A stretch of DNA of 64,000 nt from Planctomycetaceae bacterium (GTDB taxonomy: Bacteria; Planctomycetota; Planctomycetia; Pirellulales; Lacipirellulaceae), in contig PABB01000080.1 in NCBI GenBank assembly GCA_002702655.1, positions 124,001 to 188,000 on the forward strand. Reading direction: 5' to 3'. The notes beneath the pieces were generated by a model. The model was not told where the DNA came from and made no database searches. It saw only the letters and a program-made list of their open reading frames with translations. Shown piece by piece: positions 57,298-64,000 of the stretch. A program made the translations under genes and the position numbers. Position 1 is the first letter of the stretch; each line of letters opens with the position of its first letter.

Positions 57298-59886
57298 ATG
57301 CCAACTCTCACCGCCCACGACAGTCCGCCGCATCCGGCCCGCTCGTGGCTGGCGTGGCTGCTGGCGGCCTGGTTGTGCGCCAGCGGTTGCGGCGGCTGCG
57401 GCGACGACGGCTCGGGCGCGGGCGCCAACGGCCAGAACGGCGCCGAAGGCGAACAGGACGAGGATCAGGACAAGGAGAAAGAAGAAAAGAAAGAGCCCGA
57501 CTACCAGGTCAGCCGGCTCATGCCGCTGCTCAGCGCGGGGATCATCGACGCCGACGGCGGGCAGGCGCTCGCGCTGGTCAAGCCGGGACACTGGACCGCC
57601 ACCTCGCAGTACATCAAAGCCAACAAGGACGACCTGGAAGCGCGCACCGTGCTGGAGGTGCTCGACAGCAAGGGCAACCCCGAGCCGCTGCCGCACACGC
57701 CCTACCAACTGGTCGCCAGCCGCCCGGCCGTGGTCGCCAAGGACCAGGAGAAGCGCATCGAAGCGGAACTGTTCGTCCCCGAGCAACTGGGCACGTTCCA
57801 GGTCGGCTCGCGGCTGGAGCGTGCGGTCTCCGGCTACGCCATCGACGACGTGCCCCCGCCGGGGCCGTGGCGGGCGATGCCGTCGTACCAGTACTTCATG
57901 CTCGTGCTGGCCGAGGACCCGGCACAGTACGCTTATCTGAAAGTGACCGACGCGGTCCGTGCGCCGTGGGAGAGCAGCGCCGGCCGCTACGCGCTGCACT
58001 ATCGCGTGGTGCTGGTCGACGGCGACGTGCCGCCGCCGCTGCCGACCAATCCGCTCCAGTGGACCAGCATCGCGCACCTATGGTGGGACAACCCTAACCT
58101 GGCCCGCATCAATCCCGAGCAGCAGCAGGCGCTGGTCGATTGGCTGCACTGGGGCGGTCGGCTGGTGATCAACGGGCCCGACTCGCTCGACGCGCTGCGC
58201 GGCAGCTTCCTCGATCCGTACCTGCCCGCCGACCCCGGCAAGGCCCGCGAGATCACCGCCGACGACTTGGCCGAGCTCAACGAAGCGTGGACTCACCGTG
58301 ATCGCGGCCGGGCGCTCGATCCGCTCAAACCGACCAAGCCGTGGTCGGGCATCGAACTGACGCCGCGCGAGGGCGCCCGCGACGTCCCGGGGTCCAGCGG
58401 GCTGCTGGTCGAGCGTCGCGTGGGGCTCGGCAGCGTCGTCGCTTCGTCAATGCAACTGGCCCAGCGCGATTTGCTCAACTGGCCGGGCTACGACAGCTTT
58501 CTCAACGGGGCCCTGCTGGCCCGGCCGCCGCGGGTGTTCCGCGTGGAGAAGGACGAGTTCTTCACCGGGTTGGAAGTCGACTGGTTCGACGTGGCCGATC
58601 GCCGGCTCGACGCTTACTTCACCACGCCGCTACGGTGGTTCGCCCGCGACGCCGCCACCAAGGCCAACATGCGCGAGGAGGAAGTCGTCGCGACCGCACC
58701 CCAGCAGCCCTGGATGATGCAGGGCGACATGACCGAGTCGACGACCGTGGTCGATCGCCCCGGCGGCTTGGGCGCGTGGACCGAGTTCGGCGCGGCCGCC
58801 GGCGCCGCTCGCTCCGCCCTGCGCGAAGCGGCCGGCGTGCGCGTGCCCGGCGTCGGGTTCGTCGTCAGCTCGCTGGCCATGTACTTGGTCGTGCTGGTGC
58901 CGCTCAATTGGGCCGTGTTCCACGCGCTGCGGCGTATCGAGTGGGCCTGGATTGCCGCGCCGGTGATTGCGCTGTTGGGCGCCGCGGCCGTGGTGCATCA
59001 GGCGCAACTCGACATCGGGTTTGTCAGTTCGCAAACGGAAATCGGCCTGCTGGAACTGCAAGGCGACCACCCCCGCGGCCACCTCAGCCGGTTCGCGGGG
59101 CTGTATACGTCGCTCTCCTCGACGTTCGACCTGCAGTACGATCACCCCACCGCGGTGGCCACGCCGTTTCCGCCCGACGAGCAGTACGAGTTGGGCTTCG
59201 GCGACAGCTACACGACCGTCGAGTTCGAGAAGTACGCCGAAACCCGCCTGCGGGGCGTGGCCGTATCCTCCGCGAGCACGCAGTTGGTCCACAGCGAAGA
59301 GATCTGTCCGCTCGTGGGGCCGATCAACCTGTCGACCTCCCGCACCGGCATGCAGCAGGTGGAGAATCACAGCGGCAGCCACCTGGCGGAGGTCGCCGTC
59401 GTGCATCGCGACGCCGACGGCAAGCTCTCGGGCTGCTGGATCGGCGACTTGCGCGACGGGCAGTCGACCGTCGTGTCGCATCGGCCGCTCGCGTACGATC
59501 GCAACAACCCGCCGTTCGCCCAAGAACGGCAAGCCGCGGCCGACAAGGCCCGCCAAACCGGCCGCACGTGGCTGGACGTGGACGAACTGCTGAAACTGGC
59601 GTACCAGTTTCCCGCCAAGGACGACCCGCTGTACGGCCGCCAGGAGGAAACGCGGCTGGTCGCGCGGATTGACGGCGCGCTGCCCGGCGCCACCGCCACG
59701 CCCGCAGTCTCGCAAGCGGCCGGCGCCACATTGGTCGTGGCGCACCTGCAGTACGGCCCGCTGCCCACGCCCGCGCCCGACGCCAACTCACCCGCCGACG
59801 TCCTGGGCGGCAAGCCCCGCAACGCGTTCGACGAAGAACTTCCCGAGTACGAAGAGCCGCCAGAAGGCGGCGACTATATCAACTGA
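57298..59886 (+). CDS. Large membrane-anchored protein upstream of an ABC ATPase
   Basis: An 862-residue protein starting at ATG 57298 (MPTLTAHDSPP). A signal segment SWLAWLLAAWLCASGC may be a lipobox (Cys31). A charged linker (DEDQDKEKEEKKE, about 52-64) precedes a domain with LVDWLHWGGRLVINGPDSLD (about 280-299), like glutamine-amidotransferase-fold proteins without a visible catalytic Cys. Two transmembrane helices (about 520-545 and 550-570) split it from a C-terminal beta domain. Such proteins are often encoded beside ABC-2 transporters in Planctomycetes, and an ABC ATPase follows here after 321 bases. Exact function unknown. Confidence 0.85.
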   Translation: MPTLTAHDSPPHPARSWLAWLLAAWLCASGCGGCGDDGSGAGANGQNGAEGEQDEDQDKEKEEKKEPDYQVSRLMPLLSAGIIDADGGQALALVKPGHWTATSQYIKANKDDLEARTVLEVLDSKGNPEPLPHTPYQLVASRPAVVAKDQEKRIEAELFVPEQLGTFQVGSRLERAVSGYAIDDVPPPGPWRAMPSYQYFMLVLAEDPAQYAYLKVTDAVRAPWESSAGRYALHYRVVLVDGDVPPPLPTNPLQWTSIAHLWWDNPNLARINPEQQQALVDWLHWGGRLVINGPDSLDALRGSFLDPYLPADPGKAREITADDLAELNEAWTHRDRGRALDPLKPTKPWSGIELTPREGARDVPGSSGLLVERRVGLGSVVASSMQLAQRDLLNWPGYDSFLNGALLARPPRVFRVEKDEFFTGLEVDWFDVADRRLDAYFTTPLRWFARDAATKANMREEEVVATAPQQPWMMQGDMTESTTVVDRPGGLGAWTEFGAAAGAARSALREAAGVRVPGVGFVVSSLAMYLVVLVPLNWAVFHALRRIEWAWIAAPVIALLGAAAVVHQAQLDIGFVSSQTEIGLLELQGDHPRGHLSRFAGLYTSLSSTFDLQYDHPTAVATPFPPDEQYELGFGDSYTTVEFEKYAETRLRGVAVSSASTQLVHSEEICPLVGPINLSTSRTGMQQVENHSGSHLAEVAVVHRDADGKLSGCWIGDLRDGQSTVVSHRPLAYDRNNPPFAQERQAAADKARQTGRTWLDVDELLKLAYQFPAKDDPLYGRQEETRLVARIDGALPGATATPAVSQAAGATLVVAHLQYGPLPTPAPDANSPADVLGGKPRNAFDEELPEYEEPPEGGDYIN

Positions 59887-60207
59887 AACCACCGAGGTTC
59901 GCGCCGTCAATGAACCCAGCCAGGGCTGTCAGCTATCGGCTGTCAGCTCTCAGCCAGAATAATCGGTCGCGCTTGAGCGGCGCATAGATCAGTGATTCAA
60001 CTCAACCTTTCAACCAGACCCGCGAACTGAACCCGCGTAAAAAAAAAAGAGGCCTGAAAGGCCGCCGCTACGACAGCCCAGGGCGAAGCCCTGGGTCTCA
60101 GTGACGCCAGAACCCCGAAGCCCTGACAGGGCGGCCCTACCCGCCCCCAAACACCCCGCGGCCTCCGCCGACAGCCGACAGCCAATAGCCGACAGCCCTC
60201 AACCGCA
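59887..60207. repeat. Intergenic spacer with palindromes and repeated CAGCCGA units
   Basis: Contains a run of ten A (60039-60048), GGCCTGAAAGGCC (60051-60063), CCCAGGGCGAAGCCCTGGG (60077-60095), GCCCTGACAGGGC (60120-60132) and two clusters of GACAGCC/ATAGC units (about 59925-59955 and 60168-60197) that resemble those near 29,010. No gene is seen. Confidence 0.7.
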
Positions 60208-61134
60208 ATGATCGAACTGACCAACTTCGGCAAGCAGTACGGCGACTTCACCGCCGTGGCGAATCTCAATCTGAAGATTGAGCAGGGGGAAATGTTCGGC
60301 TTCATCGGCCCCAACGGCGCCGGCAAAAGTACCACGATCCGCTTTCTGGCCACGCTGCTCAAAGCGACCCACGGCGAAGCGACCGTCGCCGGCCACAGCG
60401 TCACTCGCGACCCCATCGGAGTGCGCCGCGCCGTGGGCTACATGCCCGACAACTTCGGCGTGTACGACGGCATGAAGGTGTGGGAGTTTTTGGACTTCTT
60501 CGCCGTCGCCTACCAGGTGCCCCGCGCGCGGCGCAAGGCCGTGCTGTCCGACGTGCTGGAACTGCTGGACCTCACCCACAAACGCGATGATTTTGTCAAC
60601 GGCCTGTCGCGCGGCATGAAGCAGCGGCTGTGCCTGGCCAAGACGCTGGTGCACGACCCGCCGGTGCTCATCCTGGACGAACCGGCCAGCGGCCTGGACC
60701 CCAGAGCGCGGCTGGAGGTGAAAGCCCTGCTGAAAGAGCTCCGCAAGATGGGCAAAACCATCCTCATCTCCAGCCACATCCTCACCGAGTTGGCCGACTG
60801 CTGCACGTCGATCGGCATCATCGAACGCGGCCAGTTGCTGCTGCACGGCCCGATTGACAAGGTTTACCGCCAGATCCAACGCAACCGCCACCTGGAAGTC
60901 CGCTTCCGGGGCGACCCCGCCGCGGGCATCAGCCTGATTCGCAGCGACCCCAAGGTGCGCGAGGTGATCGAAAACAGCCGCAGCTGCGTGGTCGAACTCG
61001 CCGGCAACGACGACGACGTGCAGCGACTGCTGCGGCAACTGGTGGCCGCCGACTGCGGCCTGGTCAGCTACGCCGACAAGGAACCGACGCTGGAAGACGT
61101 GTTCATGATGGTCACCAAGGGGCTAGTGACCTGA
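60208..61134 (+). CDS. ABC-2-type transporter ATP-binding protein
   Basis: A 308-residue ABC ATPase starting at ATG 60208 (MIELTNFGKQYGDFTAV). Walker A GPNGAGKSTTIRF (about 34-46), signature LSRGMKQRLCLAKTLVHDPP (about 133), Walker B VLILDEPASGLDP (about 152-164) and the switch His in ILISSHILTEL. The C-terminal 80 residues (about 225-308) are the usual CcmA/NatA-like extension. It should energise an ABC-2 permease. The normal next gene, the permease, is missing; a foreign-looking region starts just after the stop. Confidence 0.93.
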   Translation: MIELTNFGKQYGDFTAVANLNLKIEQGEMFGFIGPNGAGKSTTIRFLATLLKATHGEATVAGHSVTRDPIGVRRAVGYMPDNFGVYDGMKVWEFLDFFAVAYQVPRARRKAVLSDVLELLDLTHKRDDFVNGLSRGMKQRLCLAKTLVHDPPVLILDEPASGLDPRARLEVKALLKELRKMGKTILISSHILTELADCCTSIGIIERGQLLLHGPIDKVYRQIQRNRHLEVRFRGDPAAGISLIRSDPKVREVIENSRSCVVELAGNDDDVQRLLRQLVAADCGLVSYADKEPTLEDVFMMVTKGLVT

Positions 61135-61329
61135 CGCGAGAATTGGGTGGCAGCGACACTTGTCCGCAGAAGGCGTTGCCACTTTGAACGGCTTGTCCGG
61201 ACGAGTGTCGGCGTCGCTCGCGACAGGAGGCCAAACCCCATCGCCTCCTGTGCTGCGCACCCCGACAATCGGCCGGTCAAGCCGCACCCGCAGCCAGAAT
61301 GTGTTCCGGCCGACTGGCGGGGCTACCCG

Positions 61330-62100
61330 CTACGTATCAGACGCCCCGGCATGCGATTCTTTGGATTTCAGAATCTTCTGTGTCTCGATCGTGATTGGAG
61401 TGCAATAGCGTTCCGTACTGATTGATGCCCGAAACGATTCACGCGGCTTGATCGTGACAACTCCACCTGTGACCGAAATTGTTCCAGTGAGCGGGTAGAT
61501 ATCGGAATACGTGCACAAATCAATAAAGTCCGTCTGGCCCGAGTGCCCAGTCTTCTTATCTGTAAAGCGGACAATTCCAACCGATGCGGCGTTGTCGGGG
61601 CGGATCTTGTAAAAGACCTCCAAAAGGTAACTCTTGGTTTCCTTCTTCTTGCAAAAGATCATGAGATGCGAGCCGTGCGCTCGCACCTCTTCCTTCACTG
61701 TTTGAAGGTGTCCATTTGCCTCGATATCATCCCGCGAGAGAAGGCAAAGTCCCTTCAAGACAAGATCAGCAACAAATGTGTCTTTGGCAGCCGCCGCAAG
61801 TCTGTTGACCATGTTGGGGTCTAAGCCACAATCAAGGTAGACAATTCGTTCATCGACGATCCTGGGGGATCGCGTGATTGAACCCGAAGGCGCGGCTGTC
61901 GTCAGGTTGAAATAGACGTGGTCAGGTGTCCCAACCGAGAATCCGAAGTTTTCCAGTCTTCTCGCAATACGCCTTCCGTTTTCCAGGTGTTCTCGATCTA
62001 TGGAGAACACTTTTCCGAGATTCCTTGGCAGCGATACGCCAGCTTCGTTCGGCTGGTCGCTCTCGTAAAACCTGATGTCTCTAAGGACTCTATTCTTCAT
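61330..62100 (-). CDS. Unrecognised protein with atypical base composition
   Basis: A 256-residue protein starting at 62100 (MKNRVLRDIRFYESDQPN). I recognise no family. It has no signal peptide or membrane helix. Visible blocks are RRIARRLENFGFSVGTPDHV, IVYLDCGLDPNMVNRLAAAA and MIFCKKKETKSYLLEVFYKI; predicted mixed alpha/beta. Its DNA is clearly less GC-rich than its neighbours and uses A/T-ending codons freely, which suggests recent transfer. It is flanked by stretches with no clear genes. Confidence 0.75.
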   Translation of the reverse strand: MKNRVLRDIRFYESDQPNEAGVSLPRNLGKVFSIDREHLENGRRIARRLENFGFSVGTPDHVYFNLTTAAPSGSITRSPRIVDERIVYLDCGLDPNMVNRLAAAAKDTFVADLVLKGLCLLSRDDIEANGHLQTVKEEVRAHGSHLMIFCKKKETKSYLLEVFYKIRPDNAASVGIVRFTDKKTGHSGQTDFIDLCTYSDIYPLTGTISVTGGVVTIKPRESFRASISTERYCTPITIETQKILKSKESHAGASDT

Positions 62101-62705
62101 CTCTTGTCGGACGATCTATATGCATAAACGGACCTGCTTGATCCAATGACGAGGCACACCCAATTGTCTACGGCGAGTGGTACTGAAAGCAACAGCGGTG
62201 TACATCACCGCCATCTCCTAGCGGGCGCCCATTTTGCCGTCGGTTGTCACAACCTCGGTCAGATACGGGACCTCCGAACCTGCACCGTATTCATCGTCCT
62301 GCGCATCTTCCGATTGCAACGCGCCTACTGCGACGCCCCAGTTCTCACGGGACGCCCTCACCCCAGCCTAGGGCAGGTCGCAGCGATCAACGCGAGCGCC
62401 ACACCGGCCACGCCGGCGCACCATTTGCCCCCAATTTTCCACCAACGCTTCGCAAACCACCATCGCCACGCGCTTACGCGTGCTGGCGTCACGACTTGCG
62501 GCAACGCTGATGCCGCGAAGCGCGCTGGGGGACCGTGCGGTTCCGCCCAGCGAGTGTCAGCAACGGGTCACTTCTTGCCGCCCCTGACCACTCGGTCCGC
62601 GGCCTCGCACGGCAAACTTGCCAACTAGTGCATTGTGACGAGGGTTCGCTCGCGCGCGAGTACTGGTCGCCGACGAGTTGCGCCCCGTCAATAGCGCCTG
62701 CAACC
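62101..62705. other. 605-base region with no supported gene
   Basis: Several short frames are open on both strands but none has a good start or recognisable sequence. On the minus strand about 62,365-62,220 a short frame reads like protein (ENWGVAVGALQSEDAQ, then PYLTEVVTTDG before a stop) and could be the end of a decayed gene. I see no RNA gene or mobile-element ends. Confidence 0.45.
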
Positions 62706-63725
62706 TTACCCCGCATTCTCCGCCGCCGTATCCGCCAACTCTTGGTAAGCAGCGGGAATCCCGTCCCGTTCCGCGACGACCAAAAACGCCGCGTGGGCCT
62801 CGGCGTACAGCTGGCGGGCCTCGTCGCCGGTCGCTCGCGCCGCCGCGCGGCAGGCCTGCTTGGCGATGCGGCACACCTGCTTCGTGGACATCGTCGGCCA
62901 GATCGCCCGGCGGGCCTGGCGGTAGATCTCCTCGGTGCGCGCCGGGACCGGCCCCCACTTTTCGATCGCGCGCAGCAGGTTGCGGGCGTGGTTGTAGCGG
63001 CCCCCTCCGGCGGCCAACTCCTCGCACTCGGCCTCCAACTTCTGGCACAGTTGCTCCTGCTCGGTCAGCGGCACGAACCCGTCGTCTGGCAGGGTGAGCC
63101 CCAGTCGCTCGGCATACTTCTCGACGTGCGCCCGGGCGCTGAGTTGCGACTTCGGCGACCCGGAATTGATCCGCGCCCGCCACCGGCATAGCGTGTCGAC
63201 GGCGACCTCGGGCCGGTTCACCAACATCGCGATCGCCGCTCTCGACATGGGGTGCGGCGAGACCGAGCGATGCTCCCCCAGGGCCAGCAGATCGTCGTAC
63301 GATTGCAGGGCGTCGAGATAGGGAATGATGAACTGTCGGAGATCCTCGCACACAGTCCGCGCCGTTTTCTGGACCCCGTCGGGGTCCTCCGCATCGAGCT
63401 GCCAGTATCCCGGCCCCATCCCGTCGCTCACATGGCGACCGCTGGCCAAGTTCAGCGCTTGCCACGACTTGGCGGACTCGGTGAACGGGTCGTCGGTCTC
63501 CAATTCGTGAGCTTCGCGACTGGTCGTCCAGACGACCGAATCAAATTCCGACGTGGTGTCATCCGGATCCGAATGACACACCTCGAACGTGATCACGTGA
63601 ATCAGCACCGGCCCCTGACGGATGAAGTGCCGCCGTTGGGGCGTGAATCCGCGCTCGGTCAGCAGCCGCACCGGTCCCGCGTCCAGCACCGCCCGCAGGG
63701 CGCGGATGCCGCGAAGCTTGTTCAT
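62706..63725 (-). CDS. Unrecognised cytoplasmic protein
   Basis: A 339-residue protein starting at 63725 (MNKLRGIRALRAVLDAG) with AAGGGGA about 8 bases upstream and a 4-base overlap with the frame before it. N-terminal part (1-115) looks alpha/beta (RGFTPQRRHFIRQGPVLIHV, QALNLASGRHVSDG); the C-terminal part (about 220-339) is helical and rich in Ala/Arg/Glu (ARNLLRAIEKWGPVPARTEE, RIAKQACRAAARATGDEARQ). I do not recognise a family. No export signal. Codon use is like the GC-rich backbone. Confidence 0.8.
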   Translation of the reverse strand: MNKLRGIRALRAVLDAGPVRLLTERGFTPQRRHFIRQGPVLIHVITFEVCHSDPDDTTSEFDSVVWTTSREAHELETDDPFTESAKSWQALNLASGRHVSDGMGPGYWQLDAEDPDGVQKTARTVCEDLRQFIIPYLDALQSYDDLLALGEHRSVSPHPMSRAAIAMLVNRPEVAVDTLCRWRARINSGSPKSQLSARAHVEKYAERLGLTLPDDGFVPLTEQEQLCQKLEAECEELAAGGGRYNHARNLLRAIEKWGPVPARTEEIYRQARRAIWPTMSTKQVCRIAKQACRAAARATGDEARQLYAEAHAAFLVVAERDGIPAAYQELADTAAENAG

Positions 63726-63979
63726 GGCGAGTCCCCTTTCTGCAGAATCTCAGCGGCCCAGTCCGAGCGGCCCAGCTTGCCGACCGTGCTCGGGTCGAGC
63801 GGGCCCCCGTCTGTCCGTCGTGCGTCCTGTTGTATTCTGCTTGCGTCGGAGAGAATTTGCCATGGTGTTAAACTGCCAGAAACGTTAGCGGCGTCATGCG
63901 CGGCTGCCTCGACCAGTTCGAGTCGTACGGCGACGGTTCTCTCCGCGCGCTCCGTGCCTCTGTGGCGAAAAACGCGCAC
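63722..63979 (-). CDS. Possible small protein overlapping the next gene
   Basis: A possible 85-residue protein starting at GTG 63979, ending in an ATGA overlap with the gene at 63725. The first 15 residues (MRVFRHRGTERAERT) are encoded by a dispersed repeat copy; the rest (TPWQILSDASRIQQDARR, PSTVGKLGRSDWAAEILQKG) looks like protein. There is no internal ATG, so a start inside the repeat is needed if it is real. No family recognised. Confidence 0.4.
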   Translation of the reverse strand: MRVFRHRGTERAERTVAVRLELVEAAAHDAANVSGSLTPWQILSDASRIQQDARRTDGGPLDPSTVGKLGRSDWAAEILQKGDSP

Positions 63980-64000
63980 CTGAACCAGCAGAGCGTCCGT

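Noticed and set aside
61147-61425. Short plus-strand frame after the ABC ATPase
   Set aside because: No start site, no hydrophobic segments and no resemblance to an ABC-2 permease.

Overview
The window looks like a chromosomal segment of a planctomycete, most likely of the Pirellulales type. The protein families are the signature ones of that group: DUF1559 prepilin-like proteins, DUF1501 and DUF1549/DUF1553 proteins, planctomycete-type cytochrome domains, an LEPR-type giant secreted protein, dockerin plus PEP-CTERM secreted proteins, and an ECF sigma factor paired with a Ser/Thr kinase. Most of the DNA is visibly GC-rich. Two stretches look different: the left end (about 1-7,900) and a patch near 61,300-62,100.

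Region 1 (1-7,889) is a defense island. It holds the 3' part of hsdM, then hsdS, an abortive-infection (Abi_C-type) gene, hsdR, an Mrr-type endonuclease with a probable EVE/PUA-like sensor domain, and an unrecognised acidic-linker protein, all on the plus strand. The first four are joined by short overlaps. The island stops beside a 42-nt 3' fragment of a tRNA-Arg(CCG) gene (7848-7889), the usual footprint of tRNA-directed integration. This is the best candidate for an undescribed composite system.

Region 2 (7,912-19,900) is backbone: a PEP-CTERM protein, a seven-haem secreted cytochrome, an ECF sigma factor with a transmembrane kinase-TPR protein, an LEPR/cadherin-like/dockerin protein overlapping a DUF1559 gene, and a small Cys-containing exported protein. 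Region 3 (20,031-26,135) is a heavy-metal-type RND efflux system: adaptor and pump on plus, with a TolC-type channel converging on minus. Region 4 (26,330-32,600) has two opposed PEP-CTERM gene remnants, an NCS1 nucleobase permease with a small membrane protein, a pyrF-xylanase overlapping pair, an acyltransferase, and intergenic spacers filled with small palindromes.

Region 5 (33,065-43,930) is a DUF1501 / PPC-domain / DUF1549-DUF1553 / cytochrome-WD40-coiled-coil cluster, followed by a DUF1559-lipoprotein pair on minus. Dispersed repeats have been taken into the 5' coding ends of several of these genes. Region 6 (44,182-55,337) encodes two secreted endonuclease/exonuclease/phosphatase proteins, two more dockerin/PEP-CTERM proteins, a DAC-domain (c-di-AMP synthase-like) protein, a conserved secreted protein and a HEAT-repeat lipoprotein. 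Region 7 (55,458-64,000) has an ABC permease with two membrane halves, a large membrane-anchored protein, an ABC-2-type ATPase with no permease after it, and then an accessory stretch of unrecognised minus-strand genes.

All functional calls come from reading translated sequence and motifs. No database search was run. Start codons were chosen from ribosome-binding sites, overlaps and signal peptides.
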